Of a stretch of 29,551 nucleotides of DNA, positions 29,456-29,551 are shown piece by piece (the first letter of the stretch is position 1; each line of letters opens with the position of its first letter). Under the pieces are notes generated by a model that had not been told where the DNA came from, searched no databases, and worked only from the letters and a program-made list of their open reading frames with translations. Source of the stretch: a virus. Where the stretch lies: positions 1 through 29,551 of IMG/VR virus record IMGVR_UViG_3300021379_000692; one strand, written 5' to 3'. Made by a program: the position numbers and the translations under genes.

Positions 29456-29551
29456 ATGAGTAACTCAGTACGAATTCTGAAGTTGGATACAGGTGATGAC
29501 GTTATAGGTGTTATAAATGAGGTTGAATTGGCTGAGGGTAAAGGCAATAAG
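29456..29551 (+). CDS. Sm-like-looking phage protein, cut by the window end
   Basis: The first 32 residues are present: MSNSVRILKLDTGDDVIGVI then NEVELAEGKGNK, with no stop before the edge. AGGAGA lies upstream. The start resembles that of the gene at 4716 (NSYQILNLVNGLTLVGDVEW), so both probably share a small barrel domain. Function unknown. Confidence 0.7.
   Translation, partial: MSNSVRILKLDTGDDVIGVINEVELAEGKGNK

Overview
The window is a segment of a T4-like myovirus genome, most like the marine T4-like phages that infect proteobacteria or cyanobacteria. The evidence is a collinear T4 core, all on the + strand: a tail-tube-fold protein, UvsY, UvsW, the late sigma factor gp55, DexA-like and DsbA-like proteins, gp47/gp46, sliding clamp gp45, clamp loader gp44/gp62 and RegA. 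The DNA is AT-rich, genes overlap by a few bases, and no tRNA, CRISPR array, integrase or insertion sequence was seen. The host cannot be read from the sequence. A pqqA-like gene hints that it makes pyrroloquinoline quinone (PQQ).

Left end (1-2061): an accessory metal/redox cassette. It holds the C-terminal part of a SOUL haem-binding protein, a secreted PHM-like type II copper monooxygenase-like protein, a secreted CopC, a 23-residue PqqA precursor peptide and two possible single-helix membrane peptides. A 30-bp direct repeat flanks copC and duplicates the end of the copper monooxygenase-like gene. Next (2160-5840) come the tail protein, uvsY, uvsW, a small Sm-like-looking protein and gene 55.

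Middle (5837-14020): a 7-deazaguanine block with QueE, FolE, a DpdA-type transglycosylase, QueD and a second T-fold (QueD-like) protein. Interleaved are a phosphoribosyltransferase, a DexA-like exonuclease, a DsbA-like protein, a possible PD-(D/E)XK nuclease, a GT-B glycosyltransferase and GalE. The most economical reading is that this phage puts a 7-deazaguanine base into its DNA. No QueC is present here, so the block may stop at CDG or rely on a gene elsewhere. Gene 47/46, peptide deformylase, a coiled-coil-like protein and a ClpP-like protease follow.

Right half (18226-23470): a module with its own sigma70-type promoters, encoding a CobT-like protein (HEVGH motif plus vWA domain), a MoxR/CobS-like AAA+ ATPase and a ParB-like protein. 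It is preceded by a promoter-plus-hairpin interval that looks like a small RNA or structured leader. Then come a GIY-YIG-like protein, a DUF3310-like protein, a late gene, gp45, small acidic proteins, an SGNH hydrolase, gp44, gp62, RegA, a fatty-acid desaturase, an unknown protein, Hsp20 and the start of a second Sm-like-looking protein.

Two promoter classes are visible. Eight sigma70-like promoters were found, several sharing TGCTTGACA at the -35. Five exact T4 late promoters (TATAAATA) precede the tail gene, uvsY, a small gene at 23753, regA and hsp20. Since gp55 and gp45 are both encoded here, T4-style late transcription is expected.
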